Shown: positions 60,976 through 64,000 of the stretch, piece by piece
How the letters are laid out: the number at the start of each line of letters is the position of its first letter
Numbering within the stretch: the stretch's first letter is position 1
NCBI RefSeq assembly: GCF_001457415.1
Contig: NZ_LN881722.1
Span: 186,001 to 250,000 of the forward strand
Direction of reading: 5' to 3'
Source of the DNA: Gorillibacterium timonense
GTDB taxonomy: Bacteria > Bacillota > Bacilli > Paenibacillales > NBRC-103111
Length of the DNA: 64,000 bases
Program-made: the position numbers and the translations under genes
The notes under the pieces: model-generated
What the model saw: only the letters and a program-made list of their open reading frames with translations
What the model was told of the DNA's origin: nothing
Database searches by the model: none

Positions 60976-62136
60976 ATGAAAATCATGATGTTCGCCCATG
61001 CGGGCAGCTTGAACCGAGGATGCGAGGCGATCGTCCGCTCCTCCACCCACCTGATCAAGGAGAAGATCGCGGGAGCGAAGGTGCTGCTCTCCTCGGAGCG
61101 TCCGGAGACGGACCGGATTCTCGACAAGGTCGACGAAATCCGCGACGGCAAGGCGCAGCCGGTGAGCAAATACAGCATCGACGGCCTGCTGTCGGCGCTC
61201 TCCTACAAGCTGCGGGGCGACGAATCCTATGCGCTTGGCAAAATCCACAAGAGCGTCATCCGCCACATTCCGGAGGTGGATGTCTGCCTCTCGATCGGCG
61301 GAGACAACTACTGCTACGGCGAACAGCCGGGCTGGTACGAGATCGACCGGCAGGTGAAGCAGAGGGGCAAGAAGCTCGTGCTTTGGGGCTGTTCGATCGG
61401 CGAGGAGGACATGTCGGAGCGGAAGCTTGCAGACCTTCGGTTGTTTGATCTCATTCTCGCCCGCGAAACGTTGACCTACGAGATGCTGAAGGCGAAGGGA
61501 CTGACTAATGTTCGGCTGTGCGCCGATGCGGCATTCACGATGGAAAAAGAAGAGCTGCCGCTTCCCTCCGGCTGGCAGACGGGCAATACCGTCGGCTTCA
61601 ACTTCAGCCCGCTTGTCTGGAAGCGGAACGAGCAGTCGCGGGAAGCCGCGAGAGCGCTGCTCACGCACATCCTCGACACAACGGACATGAGCATCGCGCT
61701 CACGCCGCATGTTGTCGAGGAGGGGAACAACGATTACGAGCTCCTGCGCCAGTTTGAACAGGAGTTCGCTTCTACGGGGCGAGTCTTTCTGCTGCCCGAC
61801 CATCTGAACGCAACGCAGTACAAGGGCTACATCGCGCGCATGCGATTCTTCGTCGGAGCTCGGACGCACGCGACCATCGCGGCGTATTCCAGCCTCGTCC
61901 CGACGCTGGTGCTCGGCTACAGCGTGAAGTCCAAAGGCATCGCGCGCGACCTGTTCGGCGAAGAGAAGCTCGTACTCGCCATCGACCAGATCGCCGACCC
62001 GGGGAGGCTGATCGCCGCCTTCGACGAGATGGTGGGCGAGGAGGAGTCGATTAAGGCGCAGCTCGCCGAATCCATTCCCCGCATCAAGCAGATGTCGTAC
62101 AAGGCAGTCGATTATCTGTGCGAGGTGGCGGGTTAA
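60976..62136 (+). CDS. Polysaccharide pyruvyl transferase family protein
   Basis: A 386-residue cytosolic protein of the PS_pyruv_trans/WcaK/CsaB group. MKIMMFAHAGSLNRGCEAIVRS, LSIGGDNYCYG, LWGCSIGEEDM, LARETLTYEML, VGFNFSPLVWKRN and VGARTHATIAAYSSLVPTLVLGYSVKSKGIARDL are characteristic blocks. It puts a pyruvyl ketal on a sugar of the repeat unit, giving the polymer negative charge. SLH domains, encoded three times in this window, bind pyruvylated wall polymers, although that is usually the work of CsaB on a different glycan. RBS GGAGG 11 bases upstream. Confidence 0.9.
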   Translation: MKIMMFAHAGSLNRGCEAIVRSSTHLIKEKIAGAKVLLSSERPETDRILDKVDEIRDGKAQPVSKYSIDGLLSALSYKLRGDESYALGKIHKSVIRHIPEVDVCLSIGGDNYCYGEQPGWYEIDRQVKQRGKKLVLWGCSIGEEDMSERKLADLRLFDLILARETLTYEMLKAKGLTNVRLCADAAFTMEKEELPLPSGWQTGNTVGFNFSPLVWKRNEQSREAARALLTHILDTTDMSIALTPHVVEEGNNDYELLRQFEQEFASTGRVFLLPDHLNATQYKGYIARMRFFVGARTHATIAAYSSLVPTLVLGYSVKSKGIARDLFGEEKLVLAIDQIADPGRLIAAFDEMVGEEESIKAQLAESIPRIKQMSYKAVDYLCEVAG

Positions 62137-62148
62137 CCGGGAGGGTCT

Positions 62149-63339
62149 ATGAAGAAGAAGCTGCTGTTTATCATTCCAAGCCTGTCTGCAGGCGGAGGAG
62201 AGAAAAGCCTCGTCACCCTGCTGTCCCAGCTGGACTATTCGCGGTACGAGGTGGATCTCTTCCTGCTGCATCACGAGGGCTTGTTCATGGACTTTCTTCC
62301 CCGCGAGGTGCGCGTGCTGCCGCTTCCCGAAACGTACCGCAGCTTCGCCCGGCCCTTGCCGGAATCGATGCTGCGCTTCGTGAAGAGCGGGAGGTTCTCG
62401 CTGGCAGCCCAGCGCCTCTTGTTTGCATTCGGCAGCCGGAGCGGGGGGACGAGTAGGAGCGAGCAGCGCAGCTGGCGGCATATGGCGCGGTTCCTTCCGG
62501 CGCTTCCGGAGACGTACGACGTGGCCGTCGGGTTCCTGGAGAAGACCTCCAATTACTTCTGCGTCGATAAGGTGCGCGCACGGAAAAAGATCGGCTGGGT
62601 GCACATCGACTACGACAAGCACGGGATGGATGCGGCGTTCGATCTGCCCTATTTTCAGAAGCTGGACCATATCGTCACGGTGTCGGAGGAATGCGCGGAG
62701 ATTTTGCGCCGCAACTTCCCAGAGGAGAGCGCCAAGATCGACGTCGTCTATAACATCGTCTCTCCGGCGATGATCGCCCGCATGGCGGAGGAGGCTCCCG
62801 TCGATCTGTACAACCGGGTAGAGGGGGAGACGATCATCCTCTCCATCGGGCGCTTGCATGCGCAAAAGGCGTTCGAGACGGCTATCGCGGCCTGCCGCAG
62901 GCTGCTCGACAAGGGGCATTCCGTCCGCTGGTATGTGATTGGCGAGGGCGAGGAGAGAGGGAAGCTCACGGAGCTTATCGCGAAAAGCGGCCTGAACGGG
63001 CGCTTCATCCTGCTCGGTCTGAAGGCCAATCCTTATCCTTATCTCAAGCAGGCCGATCTGTACGTGCAAACCTCCCGTTATGAGGGCAAATCGATTGCCA
63101 TCGACGAAGCGAAGATTCTCGGCAAGCCGATCGTCGTCACCAACTTCAGCACAGCGGCCGATCAGATTCGCCACGAGTCGGATGGGCTGATCGTCGGGAT
63201 GAGCCCCGAGGCGGTGGCGGGCGGGATCGAGGAACTGATGGGAAGCCCGGGACTTCGGCGCCGCTTCTCCGATCAGCTCGCGGCAAGTCCGCTCGGGACG
63301 GAAGCGGAGATGGAGAAGCTGGATCGGTTGTTCGCCTGA
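62149..63339 (+). CDS. Glycosyltransferase family 4, paralogue B
   Basis: A 396-residue GT-B transferase. MKKKLLFIIPSLSAGGGEKSL opens it; TIILSIGRLHAQKAFETAIAACRRLLD and LGLKANPYPYLKQADLYVQTSRYEGKSIAIDEAKILG form the donor half. It is closely related to the following partial gene, including the first 17 identical bases (ATGAAGAAGAAGCTGCT...). RBS GGGAGGG. Confidence 0.93.
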   Translation: MKKKLLFIIPSLSAGGGEKSLVTLLSQLDYSRYEVDLFLLHHEGLFMDFLPREVRVLPLPETYRSFARPLPESMLRFVKSGRFSLAAQRLLFAFGSRSGGTSRSEQRSWRHMARFLPALPETYDVAVGFLEKTSNYFCVDKVRARKKIGWVHIDYDKHGMDAAFDLPYFQKLDHIVTVSEECAEILRRNFPEESAKIDVVYNIVSPAMIARMAEEAPVDLYNRVEGETIILSIGRLHAQKAFETAIAACRRLLDKGHSVRWYVIGEGEERGKLTELIAKSGLNGRFILLGLKANPYPYLKQADLYVQTSRYEGKSIAIDEAKILGKPIVVTNFSTAADQIRHESDGLIVGMSPEAVAGGIEELMGSPGLRRRFSDQLAASPLGTEAEMEKLDRLFA

Positions 63340-63408
63340 GTGATCCGATGGAACGAACGGCATTCGTCAATCTGCCAGGTAACGCACAGAGGAGGAGCGC
63401 ATGAACGC

Positions 63409-64000
63409 ATGAAGAAGAAGCTGCTGTTTATCATGAACAACCTGGGCTGCGGCGGAGCGGAGAAATCGCTCGTCTCTCTCCTGGATACGATCGATTACGA
63501 TGCCTACGAAGTGGACCTCTTGCTGTTCCGGCAGGAGGGGTTGTTCCTGAACCAGATCCCCGAGCCGGTGAAGGTGCTTCCGGAGCCCGGAGGCTACCGG
63601 TATTACGACATGCCGCTCGCTCAGGCGGTGGCGGCCAACCTGAGCCGCGGCCGCATCCGGGCCGCAGCGAGCCGGGTTCAGGCGGCGTACCTATTCCGCA
63701 GCGAGAAGAATCGCGCGCGCTGCGAGCAGCGGGTATGGCGGCATCTGTCTCGTTCCCTTCCGCCGCTTGCGGGCGAGTATGATGCGGCCATCGGCTTTCT
63801 CGAGAAGAACCCGATCTACTACTGCATCGAGAAAGTGAAGGCGAAGAAGAAGCTCGGCTTCATCCATATCGACTACAACAAGCTCGGCATGGACGCGAAG
63901 CTGGATCAGCCCTTTTTTGAGCGCCTCGATCATCTGGTGACCGTCTCGGAAGAATGCGCGGAGACCTTGAGGAGAGAATTCCCGGACCTGTCCGATAAGG
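63409..64000 (+). CDS. Glycosyltransferase family 4, paralogue C (3' end outside window)
   Basis: The open frame from ATG 63409 runs off the right edge; 197 residues of the N-terminal half are visible. MKKKLLFIMNNLGCGGAEKSL, then IGFLEKNPIYYCIEKVKAKKKLGFIHIDYNKLGMDAKLD mirror paralogue B. The only strong ribosome binding site (GGAGGAG, 63391-63397) serves both this ATG and an ATG at 63401 that starts a three-codon ORF whose TGA overlaps this start. The donor half lies outside, so completeness cannot be judged. Confidence 0.9.
   Translation, partial: MKKKLLFIMNNLGCGGAEKSLVSLLDTIDYDAYEVDLLLFRQEGLFLNQIPEPVKVLPEPGGYRYYDMPLAQAVAANLSRGRIRAAASRVQAAYLFRSEKNRARCEQRVWRHLSRSLPPLAGEYDAAIGFLEKNPIYYCIEKVKAKKKLGFIHIDYNKLGMDAKLDQPFFERLDHLVTVSEECAETLRREFPDLSDK

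Noticed and set aside
1..64000. CRISPR arrays, tRNA/rRNA genes, insertion sequences, prophage
   Set aside because: No regularly spaced repeats, no recognisable RNA gene sequences and no transposase or phage proteins were found on either strand.

Overview
The window looks like a chromosomal piece of a GC-rich member of the Paenibacillaceae (Paenibacillus/Cohnella type). The signs are three cell-surface proteins with S-layer homology (SLH) repeats, strong AAGGAGG-type ribosome binding sites, several well-placed TTG/GTG starts, SinR/Eps/YeeI/TelA/YjgB-like genes known from Bacillales, and a lasso peptide precursor of the paeninodin type. No rRNA, tRNA, CRISPR array, insertion sequence or phage gene was seen.

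Region 1 (1-9160): the end of an AAA ATPase, a membrane-anchored TPR protein, a YebC/PmpR-family regulator (YeeI type), a convergent tandem pair of RMD1/DUF155 membrane proteins, and a plus-strand operon of an esterase, a UbiA-type prenyltransferase and a NitT/TauT-type ABC importer. Region 2 (9188-22300): two tandem giant subtilisin-like proteases with C-terminal SLH repeats, the second with a sharply bounded AT-rich core; an AT-rich gap with a possible gene remnant; a YjgB-type lipoprotein; an Rrf2 regulator and an NmrA/QorB-type oxidoreductase that share an operator-like motif; and a HAD phosphatase. Region 3 (22300-40290): a minus-strand operon of an XpaC-like membrane protein, a solute-binding/VWA hybrid and TelA; an SDR; a flavodiiron protein; an AT-rich orphan gene; an SLC13-type transporter; a surface double 5'-nucleotidase with SLH repeats in its middle; and a secreted beta-helix protein.

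Region 4 (40290-64000, running off the right edge) is the most interesting. A complete lasso peptide operon (cyclase, 43-residue precursor, HprK-like kinase, PqqD-like B1, transglutaminase-like B2 protease, ABC exporter) ends in a SinR orthologue. It is followed by a large exopolysaccharide (EPS) locus: Wzz-type and CpsD-type regulators, an EpsC-like dehydratase, many glycosyltransferases, an EpsG-like polymerase, a phosphoglycosyl transferase, a nucleotidyltransferase-family protein and a pyruvyl transferase. Dyads of the form GTTC-N8-GAAC, which contain the SinR recognition sequence GTTCTYT, lie at the lasso promoter, exactly between -35 and -10 of the wzz promoter, and at the head of the epsC leader. 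My inference is that one SinR-type switch controls both a phosphorylatable lasso peptide and the biofilm matrix. The leader in front of epsC is structured, contains an intrinsic terminator, and sits where Bacillus carries the EAR (epsC) antitermination RNA.
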